DNA of 64,000 nucleotides. It comes from Paraktedonobacter carboxidivorans. Lineage in GTDB: Bacteria > Chloroflexota > Ktedonobacteria > Ktedonobacterales > Ktedonobacteraceae. Below the pieces are notes generated by a model. That model had not been told where the DNA came from, searched no databases, and was given only the letters and a program-made list of their open reading frames with translations. The translations under genes were made by a program, and so were the position numbers. Positions 1 through 9,589 of this stretch are shown piece by piece. The DNA lies in assembly GCA_041156125.1 (NCBI GenBank), contig JBEVTI010000002.1, positions 62,001 through 126,000 of the forward strand, written 5' to 3'. The stretch's first letter is position 1. Each line of letters starts with the position of its first letter.

Positions 1-587
1 CCGACGCCATAAACTTCGTCGGCCAGTTGATAAGGATTTTCACGCACTACCCTGATCGAACTCTGACCATACTGTTTATAGATGCGCGTGGCTAAATTGA
101 GCGAAACTTCGTGGGATTGCAAAAATAAATGCAGCTCTTTAACTTCCGTCTGCGCGCTCCAACCCGTGATAATGCGCTCGCGATCTTTGTCGCTAAGTCC
201 TTTGACTTCATCGAGACGCTCCGGCTGCTGTTCAAGAATGGCCAGGGTCTGTTCGCCAAAATGATCGACAATCTTTTGTGCTTTCTTGGGACCAATATGC
301 TTAATCAGGCCAGAACTCAGATAGCGCACGATACCCTCAGGTGAGGCTGGCAAGCGCTGCACAAAGCTGGTCACACGTAACTGGCGACCGTAGCGCGCAT
401 CCGTCTCCCATGCCCCTTCAACTGAGAGCAACTCACCTACCTGGACTCCGGGCAGCGCGCCTACAATCGTCGTCAGATCGTCGCGCAACAGCCGCCCACT
501 ATCATTCGGTCGAAAGCGGGCTACGGTATAATGACTATCCTCATTGCGAAAAACAATACTCTCTACAGAGCCTTCTAAGCTGGGCAT
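1..587 (-). CDS. recD2: RecD2-type ATP-dependent DNA helicase, N-terminal part (cut by window edge)
   Basis: Minus-strand reading frame open from an ATG at 587 to the window edge; about 195 residues are visible. The protein begins MPSLEGSVESIVFRNEDSHY, the N-terminal OB-like domain of RecD2 (RecD/TraA) helicases, with the usual pattern of extending a short fragment into a fast-evolving N domain. Near residues 85-115 a helix-hairpin-helix stretch (GIVRYLSSGLIKHIGPKKA) matches the tandem HhH region that precedes the two RecA-like motor domains. The Walker motifs lie outside the window. RecD2 is a 5'-3' helicase acting in recombination and mismatch-type repair without RecB or RecC. The gene is divergent from the large regulator at 929. 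Because the frame is open at the edge, the family call rests on the N domain alone. Confidence 0.8.
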   Translation of the reverse strand, partial: MPSLEGSVESIVFRNEDSHYTVARFRPNDSGRLLRDDLTTIVGALPGVQVGELLSVEGAWETDARYGRQLRVTSFVQRLPASPEGIVRYLSSGLIKHIGPKKAQKIVDHFGEQTLAILEQQPERLDEVKGLSDKDRERIITGWSAQTEVKELHLFLQSHEVSLNLATRIYKQYGQSSIRVVRENPYQLADEVYGV

Positions 588-928
588 ACGACCCCTCTAT
601 CTAAGCTAATTAACACAGAAGCACAGACCTGCTCACTCTAGCGAGAACGGTATTTATTATAGTACAGGTGATCGATGAGAGCAACGCTGAGGAAAAACGC
701 GGCTTGACGGAGCGAATCTATAAGCTCTACGATAAAAGAAACAGCAAATTCACGCTTTTTTCGTACAAAAATGGCCGATATGGCACGAAAGAATTGTGGA
801 TCGGCGCGATATGGGTTATAATTATCTTTGGCTTACATAAGATTCGCAGAAGCGAACTCGCAGGTTAAAGCAATGCTTCCTTTCACAGACGTTCGCATAA
901 ACCTTCTCTGGGGGAGACGCAATAGTTT
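588..928. other. Divergent intergenic region, recD2 / AAA-TPR regulator
   Basis: About 340 bp with no gene I can support. It must hold the promoters for the helicase gene (leftward) and the large regulator (rightward). A short open frame at 668-868 has no recognisable domain or good ribosome-binding site and is not called. Confidence 0.5.
794..822 (+). promoter_or_regulatory. Sigma-70-like promoter for the AAA-TPR regulator
   Basis: A TTGTGG -35 box at 794-799 and a perfect TATAAT -10 box at 817-822 are separated by 17 bp. Transcription would start near 830, about 100 nt before the ATG at 929. Confidence 0.55.
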
Positions 929-3900
929 ATGAACGGAAAAGTCACCTACCGTCAGCAATATACACGCTGTGGCAAACAACGCTGCCGGAAATGCAAAGAA
1001 GGAACCGGGCACGGTCCATACTGGTACGCGTATTGGAGCGAGAACGGGCGCACTATTAGCAAATACATTGGCATTCACCCTCCTGAAGAGGTCGCGCTTA
1101 AGGGGCAGCCAGTGGCAGTTGCACAACACGAGGAAGACACGCAGACCGCAACTAACAGCATTTTGCCCTCTCGCAAGACAATCCCGCTCGCGCTTCCTCT
1201 TCCTCCAGGCGTCAATGAGACTTTAGTCAGAGAAACAAAGCAACAACTGGTCAAACCTTACCTGGAAGTAACTGGTTCCCAGCCACTTGTGCGTGTGTAT
1301 TTGCTGGGCCATTTCCGCGTCGAACGTAAAGAAAAAGAGGAGTGGCAAACGGTTGCTAATCGCACCTGGCAACGCCGACGCGCACGCGCTTTGCTGGGCT
1401 GCTTGCTCAGCCAGACAGGACGCCGCATGGGACGCGAGCAGGTGATGGAGGCTCTCTGGCCTGAACTGGACATAGAGACCGCAGCCAACCGTCTCAATGG
1501 CGCGGTCCACGAACTGCGCCAGATCCTTGAACCTGAAATCGAACGCCCGGCTGCTTCAAAATTGCTGCGCCTGGAGCGCGATATATTGATGCTCGCTGAT
1601 GCCACTCAGATCTGGGTGGACGCGGAAGCTTTTGAAACCCTGCTCAACCGAGTTAACCTGACCAGAGATCAGGCACAAATCGAGCAAATGTTGGAAGAGG
1701 CCTGGGAACTTTACGAGGGCGATTATTTATTAGAGGAGCTCTACTCTGAATGGGCATCGGCGCGGCGCGAGTCGCTCAGGCGCGGCTGGATGGGTCTGCT
1801 GCTGAATCTGGCCCGACTACGGGCCGAACGAGGAGCGCTGACCAGCGCGATCGAGCCATTGGATCGCCTCCTGACCGCTGACCCGACACACGAGACGGCG
1901 GTACGCCGCTTGATGGTGCTTCTGACACAGCTCGACAGGCGTGGAGAAGCTATCCGCGCCTACCAACGCCTGACCACAATTCTCAAACGCGATTACGAAA
2001 GCGAGCCTCTATCTGAAACCATGGAGCTCTATAAAGCTCTGCGCCAGGGTCAACTGCAGGGGCTGCTCCCTTTGAATGACTCGATTACGGGCGGTATATC
2101 TACCCGCCAGCCTGTACGCCACAATCAGGAAAAAACCACACACCTCCTCCCGCATACACTTATCCACAATTCTGGCAAAACCGCCTCGCCTGCTCATTCG
2201 CTTGAACAAGATCTAACCTCCGCGCAACAATTGCCACGCCCGGTCTCACCACCAGGGCGGCACAATCTCAGCCCACTGATTGGGCGCGAACGCGAACTAG
2301 AAACCACGCGTGAACTTCTGCTAGCCATTAACGACCTCTCCCCGCGCGATGAGCGCAAGAAGACCAACCCACCAGAACATCGGCCAAAGCTGGCCCACTG
2401 CGTAATGATTATGGGCGAAACCGGCATCGGCAAAACACGTATGGCGGAAGAATTAAGCCAGCAAGCACATGCGCTAGGCTGGCGCGTAGCCTGGACTCGC
2501 GCCTATGAGCAGGAAGGCACAATTCCCTATCGACCCTGGACAGATATCTTGCGCACACTCCTGCAAGATATCCCTATGGATCAACTCACCAGCATGGTCG
2601 ATGGGAAAAAAGGCCAGCTTGAAGGCGAAACTCCAGGCGCGTTAAATCCAGCCGCTACCACGCAGGCTAAACTGCATCGCCTCTCTTCCCTCCTGCCAGA
2701 ACTGGCTACCGCTCAAGAGACCCAACTCCAACAAGCCCGCGCTCAAACACCAGCCGCTCCCGAACAGGAGCGTTTCCATCTCTGGGAGGCCATGCTCTCC
2801 CTGCTCAATGCACTCGCGCAATCCGCGCCACTGCTGCTGGTTCTTGACGATTTGCACTGGACCGACGATAGCAGCCTGGAATTGCTAGCTTACCTGGCGC
2901 GTCATCAGCAAAACGAGCGCATCATGCTGGTTGGCACCTGCCGCGATATCGAACTGGCTCCCAGTGCCAGCCTGCGCTCTCTGCTTAACGATCTACGCCG
3001 CGAACAAGTGCTGGTCACATTTCCACTCCAACCACTGACACAGCCACAAATTGCCCGCCTGATCGCACACCTGCCCCATGAACTGGTGCGCCGCATCCAG
3101 AGCCAGGCCGGCGGCAATCCTCTCTTCGCGGAAGAGCTGGCACGTTTCAGCGAGACTATCCCCAGCGCGAAGCTCAAAAAATACAATAAGAATGACGCTC
3201 ATTACGTCGGGCAACTCGATGAACAAACTGTTAGTATTAATGTCACAGATGCTTCCAGCCCAACACCTTTGCCAGAAACAATCGCGGCTGTCCTGGAGAG
3301 GCGTCTGAACAAGTTGGGAGAGTCCTGCCAGATTTTGCTCAGCAAGGCCGCGGTGCTAGGTCGCTCCTTTGAATTCAGCCTCCTGACGCGCATGACAGGC
3401 GAAGCTGATAATAACGAAGATGCCACGCTCGATCTGCTCGAAGAAGCACTGCGCTCCGGCCTGCTTACTGAAGAGGTCAACGGCAGCAGGATCGTCTATC
3501 ATTTCTGGCACCCGCTGATCGTCAGCCACCTCTACGAACGCCTTTCCGCGGCTCGCAGAGCGCAACTACACCGCAGGGCCGCCCAGGCTCTAATCGAACT
3601 CTATCCCAGCAATGAGAGCAAAGGAGCCGCAGCTATAGCTCATCACCTGAGTAAATATGGCCAGGACAAGCAAAAGCTGGCCTATTACGCAGAAATCGCG
3701 GGCAATCAGGCCATGACACTCTCAGCCTATTCCGAAGCTCTCCACTACTATCGTCTGGCCCTGACATCGCTGGAGGACTTGAGCACAGGTACATCTCTCG
3801 CGGAACAGGATGCATTGCATATCGCTCGTTTGCTGGAATGTATGGCCGAGTGCAACGACATGCAGGGCAATGCCGCGGAAGCTCGCCAGCAGTACACGCA

Positions 3901-5479
3901 TGCACTGGAACTGCATACAAACCTGCATAAAGACGCGAGCATGTTTACTACTCCTGAGGCATTTCAAGCCTGGCAAGAAGAAGAGACGCAAGTTGAGGGT
4001 CTGCTCTGGCGCTCTATCGGACGCGTCTGGAAATACATTGGCGAAGTCGATCTGGCGCATGATTGCGCGAAACGCGGCAAACAGGTCTTACGCGAGGCCG
4101 GTATTACTACAGGGGCTGCCTGGGCCTGCCTTGAACACCTGGATGGCAGTACGTATTGGGCGGAAGGCAATTTTAGCGAGGCGCGCCATTATGTGGAAAA
4201 ATCACTAAAAATCCACGAGGAGATGAGACGCAAAATTCAGGAAAACGCCAATAATATACAGGCAGGGCTGGCATACCGCCAGGAGACACCAGCGCCACCG
4301 ATGACACACAGCCGGCGTGTCTTACTCGGCGATCCGCTAGAACTGGGCCGCACCCACGAATCACTTGGTGTTATCGCCGCCAGCCAGGGCCAGTACGCAG
4401 AAGCCCTGCAACACCTGCATACCGCCCTGACCATTTTTGAAAATCACGAACTGGTCGGCGTCATGAGCCAGGTCTGCAGCAATATTGGCGCGGTCCACTC
4501 AATGCGCACAGAGTACACCATCGCTACTACCTATTTTAAACGCGCTCTGGAACTGGGCGAGCGCATCAGCGATCGGCGGAGCAAACTTCTGGTTACTGGC
4601 AATCTGGGAGATATCGCGGCTCGCAATGGCGATTTACAGGAGGCCGCGACCTGGATGGCCGAGAGCCTGGCTCTATCAGAACAAGCCTCCAACCGCGAGC
4701 ATACAAGCTGGGCTCTGGTCACACTGGCCGCCGTTCAGCAAGACCTGGGCGATATGCGCGGGGCGTTAGAGAACATCAGGCGAGCGTTGGCGGCGGCGCG
4801 CAATATAAAGAGCACAACACGTCTGGGTTTCGCCCTGGTTGCTCTGGCTAACTGGCGAGTCACGCGCGCGCTGATTCTCAGCCAGCAACAAAGCTCGTCC
4901 ACGCTCAAAAGCGTACGCATCAAGCGCGAGAACCCAGAGTGTCTGCGCCTGCTCAAATCCGCCCAGGCCGCGATTGAGCGCACTTTTCAGTTAACAGATA
5001 TCGACACTGAGACAGAATGCACTGGTCAGGTCGTTTTAACTGAGATCTATTACCATCTGGGAGACCTGGAGCGGGCCAGGCAACAGGCCGGACAAGCGCT
5101 GGAGGAGACACGGCTGAGCGAAATGATGCACTTGATCGGGCGAGTACAACGCCTGCAAGGAGAAATTCAGGTCGCCAGTGGTCTGGAACGGGAGGCCGAT
5201 GCCTCTTTTGAGCAAGCGCTCCAAACTTTGAAAGAGCATGGCTTGCGCCTGGACTACGCGCGGGCTTTGCATCGCTATGGCCTTAGCCTGTTGACGCGCA
5301 ATTTGCACGTGAAGAGTTCACAGGGGGCCTATACGCGCTCCAGTTCACCGCAGATAAACACTGGTCTTAATTACTTGCACGAAGCCCGCGCTATTTTCGT
5401 CACCTGCCTGGCCGGCCTCGATCTGCAATGGATTGAAGAGACTCTGACAGACCCCGTTTTCCTCTTTGAAGAAATATGA
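929..5479 (+). CDS. Giant transcriptional regulator: zinc-ribbon-like N domain, winged helix, BTAD, AAA ATPase, TPR repeats
   Basis: The 1516-residue protein has four parts. Residues 1-60 form a Cys-rich DUF6788-like segment (CGKQRCRKC, then GPYWYAYW). Residues about 118-215 resemble an OmpR-like winged helix, and about 250-400 a bacterial transcriptional activator domain, together a SARP-like front end. An AAA/STAND ATPase follows, with Walker A GETGIGKT near 496-503 and Walker B LLLVLDDLHW near 633-642. The rest, from about 850, is TPR-like helical repeats. The family comprises signal-integrating activators in which ATP binding and TPR-mediated ligand or protein contacts gate DNA binding. 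The FAD oxidoreductase gene starts seven bases downstream, so the two are probably cotranscribed. A GGGGGAG purine run lies about 12 nt before the ATG. The inducer cannot be inferred. Confidence 0.88.
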   Translation: MNGKVTYRQQYTRCGKQRCRKCKEGTGHGPYWYAYWSENGRTISKYIGIHPPEEVALKGQPVAVAQHEEDTQTATNSILPSRKTIPLALPLPPGVNETLVRETKQQLVKPYLEVTGSQPLVRVYLLGHFRVERKEKEEWQTVANRTWQRRRARALLGCLLSQTGRRMGREQVMEALWPELDIETAANRLNGAVHELRQILEPEIERPAASKLLRLERDILMLADATQIWVDAEAFETLLNRVNLTRDQAQIEQMLEEAWELYEGDYLLEELYSEWASARRESLRRGWMGLLLNLARLRAERGALTSAIEPLDRLLTADPTHETAVRRLMVLLTQLDRRGEAIRAYQRLTTILKRDYESEPLSETMELYKALRQGQLQGLLPLNDSITGGISTRQPVRHNQEKTTHLLPHTLIHNSGKTASPAHSLEQDLTSAQQLPRPVSPPGRHNLSPLIGRERELETTRELLLAINDLSPRDERKKTNPPEHRPKLAHCVMIMGETGIGKTRMAEELSQQAHALGWRVAWTRAYEQEGTIPYRPWTDILRTLLQDIPMDQLTSMVDGKKGQLEGETPGALNPAATTQAKLHRLSSLLPELATAQETQLQQARAQTPAAPEQERFHLWEAMLSLLNALAQSAPLLLVLDDLHWTDDSSLELLAYLARHQQNERIMLVGTCRDIELAPSASLRSLLNDLRREQVLVTFPLQPLTQPQIARLIAHLPHELVRRIQSQAGGNPLFAEELARFSETIPSAKLKKYNKNDAHYVGQLDEQTVSINVTDASSPTPLPETIAAVLERRLNKLGESCQILLSKAAVLGRSFEFSLLTRMTGEADNNEDATLDLLEEALRSGLLTEEVNGSRIVYHFWHPLIVSHLYERLSAARRAQLHRRAAQALIELYPSNESKGAAAIAHHLSKYGQDKQKLAYYAEIAGNQAMTLSAYSEALHYYRLALTSLEDLSTGTSLAEQDALHIARLLECMAECNDMQGNAAEARQQYTHALELHTNLHKDASMFTTPEAFQAWQEEETQVEGLLWRSIGRVWKYIGEVDLAHDCAKRGKQVLREAGITTGAAWACLEHLDGSTYWAEGNFSEARHYVEKSLKIHEEMRRKIQENANNIQAGLAYRQETPAPPMTHSRRVLLGDPLELGRTHESLGVIAASQGQYAEALQHLHTALTIFENHELVGVMSQVCSNIGAVHSMRTEYTIATTYFKRALELGERISDRRSKLLVTGNLGDIAARNGDLQEAATWMAESLALSEQASNREHTSWALVTLAAVQQDLGDMRGALENIRRALAAARNIKSTTRLGFALVALANWRVTRALILSQQQSSSTLKSVRIKRENPECLRLLKSAQAAIERTFQLTDIDTETECTGQVVLTEIYYHLGDLERARQQAGQALEETRLSEMMHLIGRVQRLQGEIQVASGLEREADASFEQALQTLKEHGLRLDYARALHRYGLSLLTRNLHVKSSQGAYTRSSSPQINTGLNYLHEARAIFVTCLAGLDLQWIEETLTDPVFLFEEI

Positions 5480-5485
5480 GATCAG

Positions 5486-6682
5486 ATGAGAACAGCAACA
5501 CTTGTGATTATTGGTGGGGGTATCTTTGGCACTAATCTTGCTTATGCCCTGGCCACTCGAGGAGCGCGCGGGGTGGTGCTACTAGAGCAGGATGTAATCG
5601 CCGCGGGTTCCAGCGGCAAAGCTACAGGTGGCCTGCGCCAGCAATTTGCCGATGAACTGGACATCCGCTTCTCTCGCGAAGGCATCAACTTCTATACACG
5701 CTTTATCAAAGAATACAACCCCGTGGAAGAAGAGTATCGCCCGCCGCATTTTTATCAGCACGGCTATCTATTTCTCTGTAGCAACCAGGAGAGTTGGCAG
5801 ACTTTACAGAGCGCGACGGAACTTCAACAAGCACTGGGCGTCCACACGCAGTTGCTCAGCCCGGACGAGATCAGTGTACGAGTGCCGCAACTGGTAGTCG
5901 ATGATCTGCTTGGCGGAACCTTCTGCCCGACTGATGGTTATAGCGATCCTGGCGCGATGACGCGTGTACTGGCCCATGCCGCCAGTACACTGGGCGTGAC
6001 CATTCTGGAGCATGCGCCAGTCAAGGCCATTCAGGTTAAACACAACAAAATCATGGGTGTTAGCACACCACAAGAAACGATCTCTACACCACTGGTAATA
6101 AACGCGACGGGAGTTTATGCAGCCCTGACCGCGCGCCTCGCTGGCATGACAAATCTGCCAATCTGGCCGCTTAAACGCCAACTCTACCAGACAGAAAGCT
6201 TTGAAGACTTGCCCCAGAATGTGCCAATGGTGGTGGATGTCAGCACTGGCTTTCACTTTCGCCGTCGCGATGGCGGAGTTATAGTGACGATGCCCTTACC
6301 TATCAGCCCACTCCAAATGGCACAAAACAAAAAACTGGAGCCTGAGTCCTTCGCACTTCACCTGGACGAAACCCTCTGGCCACTTCTGCAAAGCGAGATG
6401 CAGCGGCGCTGTCCCACACTGGCACAGGCTAGCATCCAGCGAGCCTGGGCTGGGCTCTACGAAATGACACCAGATGATCATCCCGTTTTAGGCCGCACTC
6501 ATATTGAGGGCTTTCTCTGCGGGTTCGGCTTTGCCGGACATGGCTTCATGCACTCGCCTATGGCCGCTCGTCTACTTGCTGAATCCATACTCGCACCCCA
6601 GCAGAGCAATCCCGACCTCGAGATCTTCAGCCTGGAACGGTTTATGACTGGCAAACTGATTAAGACAACCAGTTTTTTATAA
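5486..6682 (+). CDS. FAD-dependent oxidoreductase, DAO / sarcosine oxidase beta-like family
   Basis: The 398-residue protein starts with a Rossmann dinucleotide-binding motif (VIIGGGIFGTNLAYA, glycines at 10, 12 and 15) and has the substrate-domain pattern of D-amino-acid oxidase, glycine oxidase and sarcosine oxidase beta proteins. GSSGKATGGLRQQF is the typical stretch contacting the flavin, and GFGFAGHGFMHSPMAARLLA near the C-terminus closes the FAD site. The family oxidises secondary or primary amines of amino-acid-like substrates, passing electrons to O2 or a carrier. The start lies 7 bp after the regulator's stop, implying one transcript, so it may be part of the response that regulator controls. 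The substrate is not predictable. No membrane segment or signal peptide is seen. Confidence 0.85.
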   Translation: MRTATLVIIGGGIFGTNLAYALATRGARGVVLLEQDVIAAGSSGKATGGLRQQFADELDIRFSREGINFYTRFIKEYNPVEEEYRPPHFYQHGYLFLCSNQESWQTLQSATELQQALGVHTQLLSPDEISVRVPQLVVDDLLGGTFCPTDGYSDPGAMTRVLAHAASTLGVTILEHAPVKAIQVKHNKIMGVSTPQETISTPLVINATGVYAALTARLAGMTNLPIWPLKRQLYQTESFEDLPQNVPMVVDVSTGFHFRRRDGGVIVTMPLPISPLQMAQNKKLEPESFALHLDETLWPLLQSEMQRRCPTLAQASIQRAWAGLYEMTPDDHPVLGRTHIEGFLCGFGFAGHGFMHSPMAARLLAESILAPQQSNPDLEIFSLERFMTGKLIKTTSFL

Positions 6683-7151
6683 TAGGATGTGGCATGCCGC
6701 TTCCGCCGCTCTAGCAGCCACGCCTTGAGCTGTTTAACAAAAGCAGAAGTTCAGCATACCCCGCGCTTTGAGACCAATCTTGAGGTCTTTGATGAAAAGC
6801 AAACGAGCATCAGCACTACCCTGACCTGAGCAACCAGATAGTACGTAATTCACATGCATGTGGGAAAAATTGAGTGATGAAACGTATACCATTTAGCTAG
6901 ATAAAGCTGGTCATAATGGGGAACGCACGCCTTGTTATGGCTCTGACCTCCTTATGGGATAAAAATCCCATCTATTTCACTAATTTGGCAGTTCCGCTAT
7001 CCTTATCGTTCTACACTATGGATTTGAAGAACAAGTCATGGCAAAGCAAGAAGGATGCACTACCAAGCAGTAAAAAAGCCGGACGCCACAAGGGGGTAGG
7101 CAAACGCTACAGCTTCATTCCAAAGCATTCTTGATGAGAGGAAAAGAATCT
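6683..7151. other. Intergenic region between FAD oxidoreductase and glycoside hydrolase genes
   Basis: About 470 bp. A 72-codon open frame at 6916-7134 shows no domain and is not convincing. The 3' end carries the GAGAGG ribosome-binding site for the lipoprotein gene at 7152. I see no strong terminator or repeat. Confidence 0.4.
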
Positions 7152-9392
7152 ATGCAGAATCTTCTGTGGCGGCGCTGGCAACAGAACTTATTCTCTTTTA
7201 TGCTAGTTAGCATTATATCCCTATGCATGACAGGCTGCACTTCAAGTAGGAACCTGACAGTTCTACAGCCACTTACGGGTGTAACTATTACCCCTACTAT
7301 AAATCCCACTCCTACGCCGAATTTTACTGTGAGTACTTCCTTCAATAGCGCTACAGTTTCAACACCTGAAAGCGGCTTAACCGTCTATGTGGATCTAAAT
7401 GGCACTTATATCATTAGCATGCAAACGCCTGGCTGGAGATTAAGCGGCTCTGTTGGCTATCCTTTAACGCACATCAGTGTCAATAGCGGTTCTGACCGCC
7501 TGGGCAATTATCGGGAAATTTCCTTCACTTATCAAGGAAGAGTTGCGCGTTCAAGCTCAATTCGCAGCTACGGCTCGCATCCAACTCTGCTTTTCAGTAC
7601 AACTTACCTGAATAATAGCAGCAACACAGAACCATTTCCGGTCTTTACCAGTTATCCTAAAGATCTTCTGCACTTGAGTTATCACGGTTCCTTTGGCATC
7701 TATGGCTTTGACCTCAAAGGCACGGATGGTCCCTGGCTCTTCTTTGATAAAAACGCCAATAGCTTTGTTCTCTCGCCAGCTGCTAATTTTATGGTCGCCA
7801 GCCTACAGATGAGTTCTCACGGCACCATCTCCAGCGGCATCAATAGCGGCATTGAAATTCTTCCTCAGGGTTTTACTCAACAAACAATGCTAACGGTAGG
7901 CAACGGAATTAATGCCACTCTCGATGCCTGGGGACACTCCCTGACAGATCTCCAAAATAAGGTCCGCCTCGCCAATGACTCTAACCTTACGCTGAACAAA
8001 CTCGGCTATTGGACTGATCGTGGCTCTAGTTATTATTATAGCTACATTCCTTCTAAAGGCTACACAGGCACTCTGGAAGCAGTGGCCAGCGATTTTGCGA
8101 GGCAGGGGCTTCCTCTAGGCTATATGCAACTCGATAGCTGGTGGTATAGCAAGGGTAATCCTCCGAACTGGCACAATGGAATGGGCGGCATTTACGAGTA
8201 TACCGCTGACCGAACGCTTTTCCCTGAGGGTCTTGGCACCTTCCAGAAAACCATAGGTCTCCCTTTAATTGCCCATGGACGCTGGATCGATACAAACAGC
8301 CCCTACCGCGGACAATACAGCATATCCAACAACGTCTCTACCGATCCGCGCTACTGGCAAAATGTTATGAATTACCTCCACAATGATGGGGTTGTGACTT
8401 ATGAACAGGACTGGCTCTCCGCACAGGCCCAGAGCCTGTATAACCTCAACGATCCCAATGCCTGGATGAGCGCGATGGCCAATGCGGCTAACCAGTATGG
8501 TCTGACACTACAATACTGCATGCCCGATCCGCATCACTATCTACAAAGTTCAATGTACAGCGCGGTTGTCACTACCCGCGTGAGCAACGATCACTTTATC
8601 CGCGCCCGCTGGGACGAATTCCTCTATGATTCGCGCCTGGCCAGTGCTCTGGGTGTCTGGCCCTGGAGCGATGTCTTTATGAGCACAGAAACGAGCAACC
8701 TGCTACTTTCTACACTCTCCGCTGGCATAGTTGGTATTGGAGATCGGCTTGGAAATGAAAGCAAAGTGAACCTTCTACAAACGGTACGTCCCGATGGGGT
8801 TATCGTCAAACCAGATAGCTCTATCGTGCCTCTCGACGCAACGTATGTCTCCGAGGCTCAGGGACCAAAGCCAGCTATGGTTGCCGCAGCCTATACATAC
8901 CGCACAAATCTGACCGCAGCCTATGTTTTCGCCTACAGCCGCACGCGGGCGAACGAGCAGGTAGCCTCTTTTACGCCAGCAAACCTGGGGATTAATAGCG
9001 ATGCTTATGTCTATGACTACTTTACTAAAAGCGGCAAAGTCATCCACTCCAATGAGAGCTTCCAGCATAAAGTTGGCTATAATGGCGCATACTTTATTGC
9101 CGTTCCTGTTGGTCGCTCGGGGATTGCTTTTCTGGGTGATACAAACAAATTTGTTTCTCTTGGTAGCAAACGCATTAGCAGTCTGTCTGACGACGGTACG
9201 GTCCATGCTACCGTCTCCTTTGCGGCGAAAGAGGGTCCTGTTACACTGAGTGGCTACGCTCCGTCGCTGCCAACCGTCGCCACTAACAGCGGTAGCGCGG
9301 GTCCTGTCGTCTATAACCCAACCACTCATCTTTTCTCTTTTTCAGTCTCAGCCGACGATAACAACAGCGCGACCGTCAACATAAGCCTGTAA
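7152..9392 (+). CDS. Secreted lipoprotein, alpha-galactosidase-like glycoside hydrolase (clan GH-D, GH36-like)
   Basis: The ATG at 7152 is chosen over TTG 7131 because GAGAGG sits about 10 nt upstream and the protein then begins with a signal sequence. A basic start is followed by a hydrophobic stretch and a lipobox-like MTGC with Cys29, so the mature protein is probably lipid-anchored outside the cell. An N-terminal beta-rich region is followed from about residue 280 by a barrel-like domain resembling GH36/raffinose-synthase proteins: QLDSWW, then VVTYEQDW with Asp420 as candidate nucleophile, and RVSNDHF with Asp480 as candidate acid/base. The family hydrolyses alpha-galactosides. Family membership is judged by motif spacing only, and a GH31-like or uncharacterised GH-D enzyme remains possible. 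It stands alone, with no transporter genes nearby. Confidence 0.6.
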   Translation: MQNLLWRRWQQNLFSFMLVSIISLCMTGCTSSRNLTVLQPLTGVTITPTINPTPTPNFTVSTSFNSATVSTPESGLTVYVDLNGTYIISMQTPGWRLSGSVGYPLTHISVNSGSDRLGNYREISFTYQGRVARSSSIRSYGSHPTLLFSTTYLNNSSNTEPFPVFTSYPKDLLHLSYHGSFGIYGFDLKGTDGPWLFFDKNANSFVLSPAANFMVASLQMSSHGTISSGINSGIEILPQGFTQQTMLTVGNGINATLDAWGHSLTDLQNKVRLANDSNLTLNKLGYWTDRGSSYYYSYIPSKGYTGTLEAVASDFARQGLPLGYMQLDSWWYSKGNPPNWHNGMGGIYEYTADRTLFPEGLGTFQKTIGLPLIAHGRWIDTNSPYRGQYSISNNVSTDPRYWQNVMNYLHNDGVVTYEQDWLSAQAQSLYNLNDPNAWMSAMANAANQYGLTLQYCMPDPHHYLQSSMYSAVVTTRVSNDHFIRARWDEFLYDSRLASALGVWPWSDVFMSTETSNLLLSTLSAGIVGIGDRLGNESKVNLLQTVRPDGVIVKPDSSIVPLDATYVSEAQGPKPAMVAAAYTYRTNLTAAYVFAYSRTRANEQVASFTPANLGINSDAYVYDYFTKSGKVIHSNESFQHKVGYNGAYFIAVPVGRSGIAFLGDTNKFVSLGSKRISSLSDDGTVHATVSFAAKEGPVTLSGYAPSLPTVATNSGSAGPVVYNPTTHLFSFSVSADDNNSATVNISL

Positions 9393-9491
9393 AAGCACAT
9401 GAAGCAAGGCGAGAGAATATCCTCCAGGCAGGAATTTTCCAGCCCTGCTTTCCACAAGCTTTACGCTGCCCTGGGGAGAGCACAAGCAGTA

Positions 9492-9521
9492 TTGACATGC
9501 CGACATTACAAGGGCTATGAT
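9492..9521 (+). promoter_or_regulatory. Sigma-70-like promoter for the PknG-like kinase
   Basis: A perfect TTGACA at 9492-9497 and TATGAT at 9516-9521, separated by 18 bp, lie about 70 nt before the kinase ATG at 9590. Confidence 0.6.
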
Positions 9522-9589
9522 AAGGGCATAAGAAGAGCTATATAACCTATATAATAGCCTGCTAAGATTGGCAGAGAAAACGAGCTTCT

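Noticed and set aside
668..868. 66-codon plus-strand open frame upstream of the giant regulator
   Set aside because: No ribosome-binding site, no domain and overlap with the promoter region; the amino-acid pattern is not gene-like.
6916..7134. 72-codon plus-strand frame before the glycoside hydrolase
   Set aside because: No recognisable domain and weak start context; better read as intergenic.
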